A stretch of 64,000 nt of DNA from a bacterium HR28. GTDB taxonomy: Bacteria; Chloroflexota; Chloroflexia; Thermomicrobiales; Thermomicrobiaceae. Numbering within the stretch: position 1 is the stretch's first letter; each line of letters begins with the position of its first letter. The stretch is taken from contig BEIE01000004.1 in NCBI GenBank assembly GCA_002898255.1, positions 62,001 to 126,000 of the forward strand, given 5' to 3'. The notes below the pieces were generated by a model, which did no database searches, was not told the DNA's origin, and was given only the letters and a program-made list of their open reading frames with translations. Of this stretch, positions 34,790 through 44,909 are shown in pieces. Both the position numbers and the translations under genes were made by a program.

Positions 34790-34995
34790 GGGTCGGTGTG
34801 CAGGACTCGGAACCTTTGCACCAAACTGGACGCTGGTTCCAACGAGTACCGCGTCACCAACTCTGTGCCCTTGTCTTGGCCCAATGAGCTACGGGCTTCG
34901 TGGGACAAGGCCGTCGCCGAGGCGCGACTGCACGCCATCACGTGCGGTCTAGCGAGAACCGAGCCCAACCGCGCCGATGATCCGCACCCAACAGT

Positions 34996-35039
34996 CTTGA
35001 CACTGTCCAAACGAGTCTGCTATGTTGGACAGTGTCAAG
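34996..35039 (+). promoter_or_regulatory. Dyad operator over promoter of Fur/PerR-type gene
   Basis: CTTGACACTGTCCAA (34996-35010), 14 bases, then its exact inverse TTGGACAGTGTCAAG (35025-35039). The promoter TTGACA (34997-35002), 18-base spacer, TATGTT (35021-35026) lies inside the dyad, so a bound repressor would block it. Each arm is itself near-palindromic (TTGACA/TGTCCAA), consistent with two Fur-type dimer sites. Autoregulation by the downstream gene is inference. Confidence 0.8.
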
Positions 35040-35055
35040 AAAGGATCGTCCTTCG

Positions 35056-35601
35056 GTGAGTCACGATCTCCCTGAGGAGCGGATGAGCCAGCTCGTGGCG
35101 CGACTGCGTAGAGCAGGACTGCGTGCCACTCGACCGCGGATCCTCGTGCTCGATGTGTTGGATCGAGCTGGCGGGCATCTGGCCGCGGATGAAGTGTTGG
35201 CTCGCCTGCGTGCCCGCGGTTTCCGACTCTCCCGTGCGACCGTCTATAACGTCATTCATTCTTTGGTGTCGTCGGGACTTGTGATGATTGCGGACACAGG
35301 GCCGGGACGAATGCTCCTGGAGCCAGCGAGGGTGTGGCACCATCACTTTGTCTGTCGAGAATGCGGTAGTGTTATCGACGTCCCGTGCGCCGTCGGAGCG
35401 AAGCCTTGTCTGCAGCCCGATCTCCCTGGTGCTGAGGTCGATGAAGCCCAGGTGATTTGGCGCGGCCGATGTCCACGCTGTGTCATGCGCTCAGCAACGG
35501 GAGGTGGTAGCCATGCGGAGACGACTTCCTCCGGGGCGAGCACCACCGTGATCGACCGACGAGAGTTTGGGCGACCTGGTCTGATGTCGGAGAGGCACTA
35601 A
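35056..35601 (+). CDS. Fur/PerR-family metal-dependent repressor
   Basis: A protein of about 181 residues. The winged helix (TRPRILVLDVLDRAGGHLAADEVL, LSRATVYNVIHSLVSSGLV) is followed by a metal domain with VWHHHFVCRECGSVIDVPC (His-rich site and CxxC) and a later CPRC pair for structural zinc. Fur, PerR and Zur share this layout; peroxide sensing is suggested because a catalase gene follows 18 bases on. The start is uncertain: GTG 35056 has AAAGGA upstream, while ATG 35083 has GAGGAG closer. The GTG at 35032 lies inside the operator and is unlikely. Confidence 0.8.
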   Translation: MSHDLPEERMSQLVARLRRAGLRATRPRILVLDVLDRAGGHLAADEVLARLRARGFRLSRATVYNVIHSLVSSGLVMIADTGPGRMLLEPARVWHHHFVCRECGSVIDVPCAVGAKPCLQPDLPGAEVDEAQVIWRGRCPRCVMRSATGGGSHAETTSSGASTTVIDRREFGRPGLMSERH

Positions 35602-35619
35602 AACAAGGGAGGGAGTGCC

Positions 35620-36507
35620 ATGTACCTGCGCATCGATCGGCTGCAGATCGAGTTGCCACAACCAAAGGAGCCGGATCCGAATGCCGCGGCGGCGGTTCAG
35701 GAGCTCCTCGGCGGGCGGTTCGGCGAGATGTCGACGCTCATGAACTATACCTATCAATCCTTCAACTTCCGGGGGCGCGACAAGCTGCGCCCGTATTACG
35801 ATCTCATCGCGAACATCGCGACGGAAGAACTTGGGCACATTGAGCTGGTCGCGGCGACGGTCAATCTTATGCTCACTGGTACGACCAAGCCGGGTGCTCC
35901 GGAGACTGCACCGCTGGCACCTGCAGTGAATCTGCGCAACACGCACCACTTTATCGCCACTGCACAGACAGCTTTCGTTGGGAACTCAATGGGGGCGTTC
36001 TGGCACGGTGACTACGTTTTCTCCAGCGGTAATCTGGTGCTCGATCTGTTGCATAACTTTTTCCTTGAGTGTGGAGCTCGCTTGCACAAGATCCGCGTCT
36101 ATGAGATGACAACGAATCCGGTCGCGCGTGAGATGATTGGTTATCTGCTGGTCCGCGGTGGCGTCCATGCCACAGCGTACGCTAAGGCGCTTGAGACACT
36201 GACGGGCGTGCAGGTGACGAAACTGCTGCCGATCCCGAACATCGAGAATAGTAAGTTCCCGGAAGCCCGGAAGTACGAGAACATGGGAGTGCACCGACGC
36301 CTCTACCGGTTCAGTCCTGAGGATTACAAGGAGATCGCCCGGATCTGGCGAGGACCCTCGCCAACTGGAGATGGCGAGCTCGAGGTGGTCGATGGGCCGC
36401 CCGCAGGAGGACCGGTGCCCGACTTGCCAGAGGTTCCGGAAGAGTTTGCACCAGGCCTTGCCCCAGAGGAGATCGCCGAGCTCGCGAAGAAGCTGGCCGC
36501 AAGCTAA
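35620..36507 (+). CDS. katN: Manganese catalase
   Basis: A 295-residue non-haem catalase. The dimanganese ligands are all present at the positions known for the Thermus enzyme type: Glu36 (GGRFGEMSTL), Glu70 and His73 (TEELGHIEL), Glu150 (FFLECGARLHK) and His183 (GGVHATAYAKA). It disproportionates hydrogen peroxide. The C-terminal 60 residues are Pro/Glu-rich and beyond the catalytic bundle. GGGAGGGAG precedes ATG 35620. It is cotranscribed with the Fur/PerR-type gene, which suggests peroxide-induced synthesis. Confidence 0.93.
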   Translation: MYLRIDRLQIELPQPKEPDPNAAAAVQELLGGRFGEMSTLMNYTYQSFNFRGRDKLRPYYDLIANIATEELGHIELVAATVNLMLTGTTKPGAPETAPLAPAVNLRNTHHFIATAQTAFVGNSMGAFWHGDYVFSSGNLVLDLLHNFFLECGARLHKIRVYEMTTNPVAREMIGYLLVRGGVHATAYAKALETLTGVQVTKLLPIPNIENSKFPEARKYENMGVHRRLYRFSPEDYKEIARIWRGPSPTGDGELEVVDGPPAGGPVPDLPEVPEEFAPGLAPEEIAELAKKLAAS

Positions 36508-36539
36508 CAGGGCAAACTCCTCGCTGCTCACCACGAGTT

Positions 36540-36569
36540 GGGGACCGGCGGGTGCCGGTCCCCCTCTTT
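36540..36569 (+). terminator. Terminator after manganese catalase
   Basis: GGGGACCGGC, loop GGGT, then GCCGGTCCCC, followed by CTCTTTC. A 10-bp GC-rich stem with a short T-rich tail 33 bases after the catalase stop. Confidence 0.75.
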
Positions 36570-36597
36570 CCCGCGGAAACCTGTTTTAGGGGGCGGC

Positions 36598-38436
36598 TCA
36601 CGACGCAGTCACATCGTTTTCCTCCTCAGGGTAAATCACGCGGAGATGCAATTCTCGGAGTTGCTTCTCGTCTAGGGGTGAGGGGGCTCCGAGCATGAGA
36701 TCTTGCGCCCGCTGGTTCTTCGGGAACGCAATCACCTCGCGGAGCGAAGACTCTCCAGCGAGGATCATGACGGTTCGATCCAAGCCCGGTGCCATTCCAC
36801 CGTGCGGTGGCGCACCATACTCAAAAGCTCGCAAGAGATGTCCGAACCGTCGCTCAATCTCTGCATCGTCGTACCCCATAATGGCGAAGATCTTGTTCTG
36901 TACCTCCCGGCGGTGGATTCGAATACTCCCGGTTCCGAGTTCGTAGCCATCCGCAACCAGATCATAGGCCTTGGCACGCACTCGTCCGGGATCAGTGTCG
37001 AGGAGCGGAACGTCCTGGTCCAAAGGACTCGTGAACGGGTGATGCATAGCTTCCCAGCGCTGTTCTTCCTCGTTCCACTCGAAAAGTGGTGGATCGACAA
37101 CCCAGCAGAAGGCATGAACACTCTCGTTGATCAGCTTTCGTTCGCGCCCGACATGATTTCGGAGTCGGCCGAGCACATTGGCTGCTACACTCTCGACGTC
37201 TGCCACAAGCAAGACAAGGTCGCCGGGGCCGGCTCCCAGGCGCTGGGCAGTTGCCGCGATTTCCTCTGGCTGCAGGAACTTGGCGACAGGGGAGCGGGCA
37301 CTCAAACGGCCCTCTTCCTGATGCAGTGCCAGCCAGACGAGTCCCTTTGCCCCGAAGGTTCGTGCCACCTCTGTCAACTGATCAAGCTGAGAGCGCGAGG
37401 CATCGGCGAAGCCGGGTACGGCGAAGCCACGGACCACACCCCCGTTTTCTAGGGCTGTGCGGAACACGCCAAACGAGGTTCCTCGGAACACATCGGAGAC
37501 GTCTTCAATTTCCAGGCCAAACCGCAAGTCTGGCTTGTCGCTTCCATAGCGGAGCATCGCTTCCGAATAGGTGAGCCGGGGAAACGGCTTTGCGAGGAGC
37601 GGCTTTGAAGCAAAACGCTCGAAGAGCTCCGTGTAGAGACCCTCAACGAGTTCGATGACATCTTCGACATCCACGAAGGACATCTCGAGGTCAATTTGAG
37701 TGAACTCGGGTTGCCGGTCGGCGCGCAGATCCTCGTCGCGCATACAGCGGGCGATCTGGTAATAACGATCGAAGCCTGCGACCATTAACAGTTGCTTGAG
37801 CTGCTGTGGGGACTGAGGTAAGGCATAGAAATGCCCTGGGAAGATACGACTGGGAACAACGTAGTCTCGAGCACCCTCCGGCGTGCTCTTAATGAGCATT
37901 GGTGTCTCAATCTCGACGAAATCACGCTCCTCGAGGTACTGGCGAATGAAGCGCACCACTTGGTGGCGAAGCAAGAGGTTACGCTGGAGGCGCGCTCGCC
38001 GCAGATCGAGGTAGCGGAACTCGAGGCGTAACGACTCGTCAACATCTGTCTCTTCCGCGATCGGGAAAGGTGGCGTCTTCGCTGGGTTAAGAATCTCAAT
38101 CCGGTCCGCGAGGACTTCAATTTCCCCTGTAGCGAGAGCTGGGTTGACGGTTCCCTCCGGTCGAGCGACAACCTGGCCAGTCACGGACAGGACATACTCG
38201 GTCCTGACGCGCTCGGCCATCGCGTGCGCTTCGCTTGAGTGCGCCGGATTGGCCACCACCTGGGTGATCCCGTACCGATCGCGGAGATCAAGGAAGATCA
38301 ACCCACCATGATCGCGCCGGCGATGGACCCAGCCTTTTAGCGTAACTGTGCGACCAACGTGTTCGCGGCGGAGTTCCCCGCACGTAGTGTAACGGCGAGT
38401 TCCGGCCCGCTGCGTCGAAGTCAGCCCATCGGTCAT
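36598..38436 (-). CDS. aspS: Aspartyl-tRNA synthetase
   Basis: A 612-residue bacterial-type AspRS. It has an N-terminal anticodon OB-fold ([20 protein letters not shown]), catalytic motifs ([40 protein letters not shown]), the GAD insertion in the middle, and motif 3 ([17 protein letters not shown]). It charges tRNA-Asp, possibly also tRNA-Asn if AsnRS is lacking. ATG 38436 with GGGAG before it. Followed upstream by the MazG-type gene on the same strand. Confidence 0.96.
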   Translation of the reverse strand: MTDGLTSTQRAGTRRYTTCGELRREHVGRTVTLKGWVHRRRDHGGLIFLDLRDRYGITQVVANPAHSSEAHAMAERVRTEYVLSVTGQVVARPEGTVNPALATGEIEVLADRIEILNPAKTPPFPIAEETDVDESLRLEFRYLDLRRARLQRNLLLRHQVVRFIRQYLEERDFVEIETPMLIKSTPEGARDYVVPSRIFPGHFYALPQSPQQLKQLLMVAGFDRYYQIARCMRDEDLRADRQPEFTQIDLEMSFVDVEDVIELVEGLYTELFERFASKPLLAKPFPRLTYSEAMLRYGSDKPDLRFGLEIEDVSDVFRGTSFGVFRTALENGGVVRGFAVPGFADASRSQLDQLTEVARTFGAKGLVWLALHQEEGRLSARSPVAKFLQPEEIAATAQRLGAGPGDLVLLVADVESVAANVLGRLRNHVGRERKLINESVHAFCWVVDPPLFEWNEEEQRWEAMHHPFTSPLDQDVPLLDTDPGRVRAKAYDLVADGYELGTGSIRIHRREVQNKIFAIMGYDDAEIERRFGHLLRAFEYGAPPHGGMAPGLDRTVMILAGESSLREVIAFPKNQRAQDLMLGAPSPLDEKQLRELHLRVIYPEEENDVTAS

Positions 38437-38492
38437 GCTCTTGCTCCCTTCCGGGCGCGATGAATCGTGCCCCTAAAGCCTTTCCAGATCTG

Positions 38493-39869
38493 TCAGCCAT
38501 CGGATTGATATGCGGATGCTTCACCGAAATGGGTTCGTTCGAGTTCCAGCGTCCACATACGAAGCGCTGCCTCTGCATCGAGCGCCTGCTCAGAGGCAGC
38601 CAGCACGCTGCTCACGAGTTGCTGCAGGATTGTGTCGGCCGTTGTCTCCGGTGTCGTCCCTGCCACGTGTTGTCGTAGGGCTTCATAGCGTTCCGGATAA
38701 AGTCGTCGGAGCCGTTCGACCAGTTCTTGCGCTCGTGCAAGCGCCGGTAGTGTGAGCGGGACAACGTGACGTGGTGGCTCCTCTTCCTCCCGTTCAGCTG
38801 CCTTAATCTGTTCCCATCGTGTCAAAACGACGCCCACCGATTCGGCTTTTGTTTCTCCGAAGACATGCGGATGACGACGCACGAGCTTCTCGATCACTGC
38901 AGCGACGATGTCCTCGTAGACAAAGGTGCCTCGCTCCTCGGCCAGCTGTGCATGCATGATGACCTGCAAGAGGACATCTCCAAGTTCCTCACACAGCGCC
39001 TCGTCATCCTCACGATCAATCGCCTCCAACACCTCGTACGTCTCTTCCAGGAGGTGCCGTCGGAGGCTCTGATGTGTCTGTTCACGGTCCCAGGGGCATC
39101 CCCCTGGGGCGCGGAGTCGCGCCACGACCTGCTGCAGTGCCTCGGTCACACGCGCGTCAAGTGGATCGACCGGGGGGAGATAGACGGCGGTCGAGGCGTC
39201 GTAGTGATAATGGTCCAGCTCGTGCAACGGAACGTGCAGTACCAGCGGTGAGCTGGTACCTGCCTGGCGCACGATGCTGACAGTGACGGTTGGAGGATAC
39301 AGGCGCTCCAGTGCCAGCTTGACCTGGGAGGCAAGCGGCCGATCATAGAGCTGGCCCAACAGGGCTGGTCGCAGTGGAGAGAGAGGAGACCGGCCGGCTG
39401 CGAAGGGCGCTGCTTCCAGACAGCTCACCAGTTCAAGCGCATCGACGATTTGCAGATTTGTTGCCAAGGCGTCGATGCCCAAAATCGGCAAGACTGCGTC
39501 GACAAAGCTTAGACCGGGCACGATTGAGTACTCAATCCCGTGCTGGGGTGCATCAACGAGGAGACGGCGCACCGTCGCTTCGCCGACAAGGGGGTGACCA
39601 GGTACAGCATAAACAAGCGGAGCTCGGCGAGCCTCCTCGATAACACGACCTACAATCCGGTCATAGACCTCCTCAAAGGAGCTTGCTGCTTCGTAGAGGT
39701 CGTCGCACGACATCCAGCGGTCTGCATTGGGGAAGGACTGGGCAACTGGGTGGAGACGGGTGCGGACCAAGACGCGTGCCTCGGAAAGGGCAGCGGCAGC
39801 AGCAGCTGTAAGATGCTCAGGCGCGCCCGGCCCTAGGCCGACAATTGTGAGGCGTGCACGTGCAGACAT
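38493..39869 (-). CDS. Tetrapyrrole methylase-MazG fusion (YabN-like)
   Basis: A 458-residue fusion. The N-terminal part (RLTIVGLGPGAPEHLT, AVPGHPLVGEATV, YSIVPGLSFVDA) is a SAM-dependent tetrapyrrole-methylase fold. The C-terminal MazG part has CPWDREQTHQSLRRHLLEETYE, EELGDVLLQVIMHAQLAEE and RRHPHVFGE. MazG hydrolyses nucleoside triphosphates to monophosphates, removing abnormal nucleotides; the role of the methylase-like part is unknown. ATG 39869 begins 5 bases after the lepA stop. Confidence 0.92.
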   Translation of the reverse strand: MSARARLTIVGLGPGAPEHLTAAAAAALSEARVLVRTRLHPVAQSFPNADRWMSCDDLYEAASSFEEVYDRIVGRVIEEARRAPLVYAVPGHPLVGEATVRRLLVDAPQHGIEYSIVPGLSFVDAVLPILGIDALATNLQIVDALELVSCLEAAPFAAGRSPLSPLRPALLGQLYDRPLASQVKLALERLYPPTVTVSIVRQAGTSSPLVLHVPLHELDHYHYDASTAVYLPPVDPLDARVTEALQQVVARLRAPGGCPWDREQTHQSLRRHLLEETYEVLEAIDREDDEALCEELGDVLLQVIMHAQLAEERGTFVYEDIVAAVIEKLVRRHPHVFGETKAESVGVVLTRWEQIKAAEREEEEPPRHVVPLTLPALARAQELVERLRRLYPERYEALRQHVAGTTPETTADTILQQLVSSVLAASEQALDAEAALRMWTLELERTHFGEASAYQSDG

Positions 39870-39873
39870 GTCG

Positions 39874-41700
39874 TCACCGTGAGGAGTGGGTTGATGAATC
39901 GCCGCCGAGGCTGAGAACAGCGAGGAAGGCCTCCTGCGGGATCTCGACACTGCCGATCCGCTTCATGCGGGCCTTTCCTTCCTTTTGCTTTTCCAGTAGC
40001 TTGCGCTTCCGGGTGACATCGCCTCCGTAGCACTTGGCGAGCACATTCTTCCGAATGGCCCGGATCGTCTCGCGCGCGATGACTCGACTGCCGATCGCAG
40101 CCTGGATCGGTACGTCGAACAGCTGTCGCGGAATTAAAGAGCGAAGCTTCTCGACCAGCTCTCGCCCACGGGCGTAGGCCTGATCACGGTGGCAAATGAG
40201 CGACAGGGCGTCGACACGCCGCCCATGGACGAGGATGTCCAGCTTGACCAGATCGCCGGCCCGGTAACCGATCGGTTGGTAATCCATCGATGCATAGCCC
40301 TGAGAGCGCGACTTAAGCTGATCGTAGAAGTCGACAATGAGTTCGGCCAGTGGCACGTCGACGGTCAAACGGACTCGGTCTTCACCAAAGTACTCCATTT
40401 CGACGAGCTGACCGCGCCGGCTGGTGACGAGATCCATGAGTCCGCCGATATACCGGCTGGGTGTCAAGATCGTGGCTCGTGCCCAAGGCTCACGGATCTC
40501 TTCGATCTCGCCCGCTGGCGGCATCTCGGCCGGGGAATCAATGAGTACGGTCGTGCCATCCCGTTTCACGATCTCGTATTGCACGCTAGGTGCCGTCGCC
40601 AGCAGCTCCAGCTCGTACTCGCGCTCGAGTCGTTCTTGAATGATCTCCATGTGAAGAAGTCCCAGGAAGCCGCAGCGGAAACCGAAGCCGAGTGCTTCGG
40701 ATGATTCTGGTTCGAAAACCAAAGCCGCATCGTTGAGCCGAAGCTTCTCCAGAGCGTCGCGCAGCGCCTCGTAGTCGTCGCTGTTCACGGGATAGAAGCT
40801 GGCGAAGACCATCGGCTTGACTGGGCGGTAACCAGGCAGTGGTTCGCGAGCTGGGCGTTGAGCGTGCGTGACGGTGTCTCCGACCTGGCAGTCACGCACA
40901 ACCTTGAGCCCAGTCGCCACATAGCCCACTTCCCCAGCAGCCAAAGCTGCAACTGGTGTCATAAGCGGCCGGAACTGACCGAGTTCTAAGGCCTCCCCAT
41001 TCGCGCCGCTCGCCATCATGAGAATCGGCTCACCGGTGTGCAAAGTTCCGTCGACTACACGAATGTAGGCAACGACCCCCTTATACGGATCATAGTGGGA
41101 GTCAAAGATCAGTGCCCGGAGAGGTGCTTCGCGATTGCCGCGCGGCGGTGGTACACGACGCACGATCGCTTCGAGGATTTCTTCGACGCCAATCCCCTCC
41201 TTTGCGGAGGTGAAGATGATCTCGTCCGGTAACAAACCGAATTGATCCATCAAGTCTTGGGCAACGCGTTCTGGCATTGCGTTCGGAAGATCGATTTTGT
41301 TGACTACACCGATAATCGTAAGCCCGAGATCGATGGCCAGCATACCGTGGGCGAGTGTCTGGGCCTCGATCCCCTGTGTTGCATCGACGACCAAAAGCGC
41401 ACCCTCGCAGGCAGCCAGGCTGCGAGAAACTTCCGCTGAAAAGTCCACATGTCCCGGGGTGTCGATCAGGTTCAAGACGTAAGTCTCCCCGTCACGCGCT
41501 CGATACTGCATCCGAACCGCGCGTGCCTTGATGGTGATACCTTTCTCGCGTTCGAGGTCCATGGAGTCGAGCACTTGCTCGACCATCTCCCGGTCGCTGA
41601 TCGTCTGTGTGAACTCAAGGAGACGGTCAGCGAGCGTCGACTTCCCGTGGTCGACGTGCGCGATGATACTGAAGTTGCGAATTCGTTCCTGTTCCGTCAT
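39874..41700 (-). CDS. lepA: Elongation factor 4 (LepA)
   Basis: A 608-residue translational GTPase. It has the G1 motif [15 protein letters not shown]3 [10 protein letters not shown]4 NKIDLPNA, and the LepA C-terminal domain ([39 protein letters not shown]). It back-translocates or remodels stalled ribosomes. It is upstream of the MazG-type gene in the same transcript direction. Confidence 0.97.
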   Translation of the reverse strand: MTEQERIRNFSIIAHVDHGKSTLADRLLEFTQTISDREMVEQVLDSMDLEREKGITIKARAVRMQYRARDGETYVLNLIDTPGHVDFSAEVSRSLAACEGALLVVDATQGIEAQTLAHGMLAIDLGLTIIGVVNKIDLPNAMPERVAQDLMDQFGLLPDEIIFTSAKEGIGVEEILEAIVRRVPPPRGNREAPLRALIFDSHYDPYKGVVAYIRVVDGTLHTGEPILMMASGANGEALELGQFRPLMTPVAALAAGEVGYVATGLKVVRDCQVGDTVTHAQRPAREPLPGYRPVKPMVFASFYPVNSDDYEALRDALEKLRLNDAALVFEPESSEALGFGFRCGFLGLLHMEIIQERLEREYELELLATAPSVQYEIVKRDGTTVLIDSPAEMPPAGEIEEIREPWARATILTPSRYIGGLMDLVTSRRGQLVEMEYFGEDRVRLTVDVPLAELIVDFYDQLKSRSQGYASMDYQPIGYRAGDLVKLDILVHGRRVDALSLICHRDQAYARGRELVEKLRSLIPRQLFDVPIQAAIGSRVIARETIRAIRKNVLAKCYGGDVTRKRKLLEKQKEGKARMKRIGSVEIPQEAFLAVLSLGGDSSTHSSR

Positions 41701-41730
41701 CGCCCGCTCGTCGTCCCATCTACCGCAGCA

Positions 41731-43341
41731 TCACCGTCCAAGTATAGCTGCCACGATTTGCCTCATCGGCCGGCGAAGCATTCGCTTGAAGGTGGCGGCG
41801 AGGCGTGTGATGTCAGGTTGACCAAAGACAAGAGCAATGAGCACATAGGCCGCGAGGACGGCTGCCACTGTGTATCCAAAGGCGAAGAATTGTGCGAACG
41901 ACCGTCCGCGCGTGGGATCCGTTGCCAGCGCTAGGGGAGTTGCAAACCAGAGAGTGGCTATGGTGAGCGTTGCGAGGGCTGGAAGTGCTCGCGCTAATCC
42001 TCTGAGTGTCTCGCTTAGGTTCAGGCGTACCCGTCGGTGCACAAGGAGACCGAGGACACCCATTTCGACTGTCGTTGCCAGTGCGAGACTAAGGGCCAAG
42101 CCACGATGACCGAGGACTCCGATGAGTGTGAGACTGAGCACAAGATTTGTCCCAACTGCGACGAGCGCGGCGATGACGGGCGAGCGGCTGTCCTTAAAAG
42201 CGTAGGACAGGCGTGTGAGGAGTTCCACGATTGCATAAGCGAGGAGCCCGGGTGCGAACCAGCGGAGGGCCTCCGAGACCAGGTATGTCGAGGTGGCGGT
42301 GAAGGCACCGAACTGGAAAAGTGTTTGCACGATGCTGCGCGAGAATCCGCCAAAGAGTACTGTCATTGGGATCGTAATGAGAACCAGCACACGCAACGTC
42401 TGGCCAACTGTCTGTTGGAGCTGGTGGTAGTCTCCCGCTGACCGATAGCGTGTCAGGGTAGGAAAGAGAACTGTGGCGACGCTGAGCGCGAAAATACCGT
42501 GTGGAAGGAGAAATATTTGGTAGGCATACTGCAATGAGGCAATGTACTGGTGGCCGATTCGCGAGGCAAGGTTGGTGGTAATCAGGAGATTTGCCTGCAT
42601 GGCAGCTTGAGCAAGCAGGCGTGGTCCAAGGAGAGATAGGACATCGCGGAGGCCGGTGACAGAGCGGTCAAAGGATAGGCGAAACTGCCACCCGGTCCGG
42701 TAGAGCGCCCAAAGTTGCAGAGCCGCATAACCCGCGGCACCCACGATGACGCCGATAGCCAGGCCGTAGACACCGGCGAAAGGGGCGAGGGCGACCGTTC
42801 CGGCGATGATACCTAGGTTATAGAGGAGCGGTGCAACTGCTGGTTCCGTAAAGCGGGATTCCGACTCGAGCATAGCCTTGGCGGCGGCTCCGATTCCGAG
42901 GCACAACGGTGAGAGCATAAGCAGGCGAGTGAGATCCGCTGCCAGCGCACGGCTTTCGGGGCTGAGCCCTGGTGCAACGAGAGAACCGATCAAGCTATCT
43001 GCGGTGATCAGCACAGTTAGAGAGGCGAGCAGAAACATGGCGACCGTCATGCTCAGGAGCGTGTTGGCTAGTCGCCAAGCCGAGTGACGCTGCCCCTTCG
43101 TCAGAAGTTCAGCATAGACCGGAATGAATGCCGAACCGAAAGCACCGCTCATCACCACGAGGAAGATGAGATCAGGGATCCGGAAGGCTGCAACATAGGC
43201 ATCGTAGTCCGGTGAGGTCCCGAATCTTGCCGCGATGAGGATGTCGCGTAGTAGACCGAGGAGGCGGCTTGCGACAAACAGCGCGGCGACAACGAGCGTC
43301 GCGCGAGCGAGATGCTGCCTTTTCTGCTGCTCGACCGTCAT
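41731..43341 (-). CDS. murJ: Lipid II flippase MurJ (MviN)
   Basis: A 536-residue membrane protein of the MviN/MurJ type with about 14 helices. The start has ASRLLGLLRDILIAARFG, the family's first-helix signature, then RIPDLIFLVVMSGAFGSAFIP. It flips lipid II across the membrane for peptidoglycan synthesis. ATG 43341 is preceded by AGGAGG. It lies upstream of lepA on the same strand. Confidence 0.94.
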   Translation of the reverse strand: MTVEQQKRQHLARATLVVAALFVASRLLGLLRDILIAARFGTSPDYDAYVAAFRIPDLIFLVVMSGAFGSAFIPVYAELLTKGQRHSAWRLANTLLSMTVAMFLLASLTVLITADSLIGSLVAPGLSPESRALAADLTRLLMLSPLCLGIGAAAKAMLESESRFTEPAVAPLLYNLGIIAGTVALAPFAGVYGLAIGVIVGAAGYAALQLWALYRTGWQFRLSFDRSVTGLRDVLSLLGPRLLAQAAMQANLLITTNLASRIGHQYIASLQYAYQIFLLPHGIFALSVATVLFPTLTRYRSAGDYHQLQQTVGQTLRVLVLITIPMTVLFGGFSRSIVQTLFQFGAFTATSTYLVSEALRWFAPGLLAYAIVELLTRLSYAFKDSRSPVIAALVAVGTNLVLSLTLIGVLGHRGLALSLALATTVEMGVLGLLVHRRVRLNLSETLRGLARALPALATLTIATLWFATPLALATDPTRGRSFAQFFAFGYTVAAVLAAYVLIALVFGQPDITRLAATFKRMLRRPMRQIVAAILGR

Positions 43342-43491
43342 GGAGCCTCCTGTGACTCCCGCGGTATCTTACTGGGAGCTCCGTCGTACCGGTGACCGGG
43401 AATGCTGGAGCGGCAGCGAAATCCTTTTCATGCTAGACTTTGGAGCCAGGACAACGCGTGCAGGTTCGAGAAACCAAGGGGGTAAGGAGCC

Positions 43492-43794
43492 TTGCCGAAC
43501 ACGAAGTCTGCTGCGAAAGCTCTCCGTCGATCGGAGCGGCGACGTATCCGTAACCGGATGTGGCGCTCTGCGGCACGCACATTCATCAAGAAGGCGCGAA
43601 AACTCATGGAAGCCGGCGACCTCGAAGCTGCAGCGCGAGCAATTGGCGATGCGATCTCGACGCTCGATCGCGCAGCAGCGAAAGGGGTTATCCACAAGAA
43701 CAATGCTGCTCGCCGGAAGTCTCGCCTGATGAAGCGCTTCAACGCTCTGGTGAAGGCACGCCTGCAGCAACAACAGCAGCAACAGACATCCTGA
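43492..43794 (+). CDS. rpsT: Ribosomal protein S20
   Basis: A 100-residue S20: PNTKSAAKALRRSERRRIRN, RTFIKKARKLMEAGDLEAA, and KGVIHKNNAARRKSRLMKR. It binds 16S rRNA early in assembly. The start codon is TTG (43492), directly after AAGGAG with a short spacer. The C-terminus ends with a run of seven Gln, an unusual but harmless-looking tail. It stands between murJ and holA, with a -10-like TAGACT at 43434. Confidence 0.95.
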   Translation: MPNTKSAAKALRRSERRRIRNRMWRSAARTFIKKARKLMEAGDLEAAARAIGDAISTLDRAAAKGVIHKNNAARRKSRLMKRFNALVKARLQQQQQQQTS

Positions 43795-43803
43795 GCAGCA
43801 AAG

Positions 43804-44838
43804 TTAACGCTTTGGCGATCCGGGCGACGGCCGCGCTTGTTGCCCAAAGGACAGAAGAGCGGCAACGAGCGCGGCCTCCATGTCGGGCACAATACCACGC
43901 TTAAAACCCGCGTCGATCGTGCGCAGCATCGCGAGCGCCTCGCGGGCCTGTTCAATAGTTCGCTGGCTTCGCTGCCGCCGTAGCTGCGCAATCCTCCTCG
44001 CCGCTACGCCTGTCACTGCTGCAACTACGTCGGGCGAGAGGTCTGGTTGCGTCAGCGCCGCAACCAGACCTTCGAAGTAGCCAGCGAGTTGGCCGAGCAA
44101 CAATTCCGGCGGGTTTCCTGTGTCGAGGGCGCGCTCCAGCTCACGAACGATGACGTCGGACTGTCCTCGTTGCACAGCGTCGATTAGTGCCCATTCGAGC
44201 GGCGGTTCATCCGGACTCACGAACGTGCGCACGTCGGCCACGCGAATGACGGTAGCCGGATACACCGCAACAGCGAGCTTCGCCAGTTCTGTATTGATCC
44301 GGGTGAGATCCACTGAGTTTGTCTCGCTTCGATCAGAATTAATCTCGGCGTGACGATCCTGCAGTGCCGTTGGCGCAAGGGCAAGGACAAACTCTTCCGC
44401 TGCGTCAGGTTCAATCTCTACACCGTAAGAGCGCGCTCTCTCGCGAACCCAACGAACCATCTCCTTCCCGGATGGGACAATGCAGCTAATAAATTGAACG
44501 GAGGCTCCGAGGTGTGTCGTGAGTCGTTGGATCACTTCTTGGGGAAGGAGTGGCTCAATGGTTATGAGGTGGCAGGATTCTGGGAGAGTCCGGATTAAGT
44601 CCAGGAGCTCTTGGTCCAAAGTATTAACACGCAGAGCGTCTGATAGCAGTCCTTCAGCCACGATGAGTCGACGCTCCGCAAAGAATGCAGGAGTGCGTGC
44701 TGCTGCGGCGATTGAAGCAAGCGGGGTGCCAGGAGGAAAACGTGTCGTCGCGAATCCGCTCGGATCTTCGCGATTCGTGAGAGACGCTAGTGTCTCTCGC
44801 CGGAGAAGTTCGCTGTTGCCGTAGAGGACAGTGAGCAT
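43804..44838 (-). CDS. holA: DNA polymerase III delta subunit
   Basis: A 344-residue HolA-type clamp-loader subunit: MLTVLYGNSELLRRETLASL at the start, PAFFAERRLIVAEGLL, VRWVRERARSYGVEIEPDAAEEF, then a C-terminal helical collar domain (RAELEL-type region with LLLGQLAGYFEGLV). It opens the beta clamp. ATG 44838 has GGAGG 5 bases upstream. It is convergent with rpsT, 9 bases between ends. Confidence 0.9.
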   Translation of the reverse strand: MLTVLYGNSELLRRETLASLTNREDPSGFATTRFPPGTPLASIAAAARTPAFFAERRLIVAEGLLSDALRVNTLDQELLDLIRTLPESCHLITIEPLLPQEVIQRLTTHLGASVQFISCIVPSGKEMVRWVRERARSYGVEIEPDAAEEFVLALAPTALQDRHAEINSDRSETNSVDLTRINTELAKLAVAVYPATVIRVADVRTFVSPDEPPLEWALIDAVQRGQSDVIVRELERALDTGNPPELLLGQLAGYFEGLVAALTQPDLSPDVVAAVTGVAARRIAQLRRQRSQRTIEQAREALAMLRTIDAGFKRGIVPDMEAALVAALLSFGQQARPSPGSPKR

Positions 44839-44909
44839 ATTCGCCTCCGGCGTCCCACCCTGTCATCAGTGTATCGTTTCGCACGGGACACCAGCACGGA
44901 GTCGGTCTC

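Larger units (their letters stand above)
34731..35055. other. Intergenic region, tRNA and regulator promoters
   Basis: A 325-base stretch without a gene. It holds the leftward tRNA promoter (34760-34789) and the rightward regulator promoter with its dyad (34996-35039). Between about 34800 and 34990 I see no structure I can name. Confidence 0.7.

Noticed and set aside
34778-35059. Small open frame in the intergenic region before the Fur/PerR-type gene
   Set aside because: It crosses the promoter and operator and has no ribosome site.
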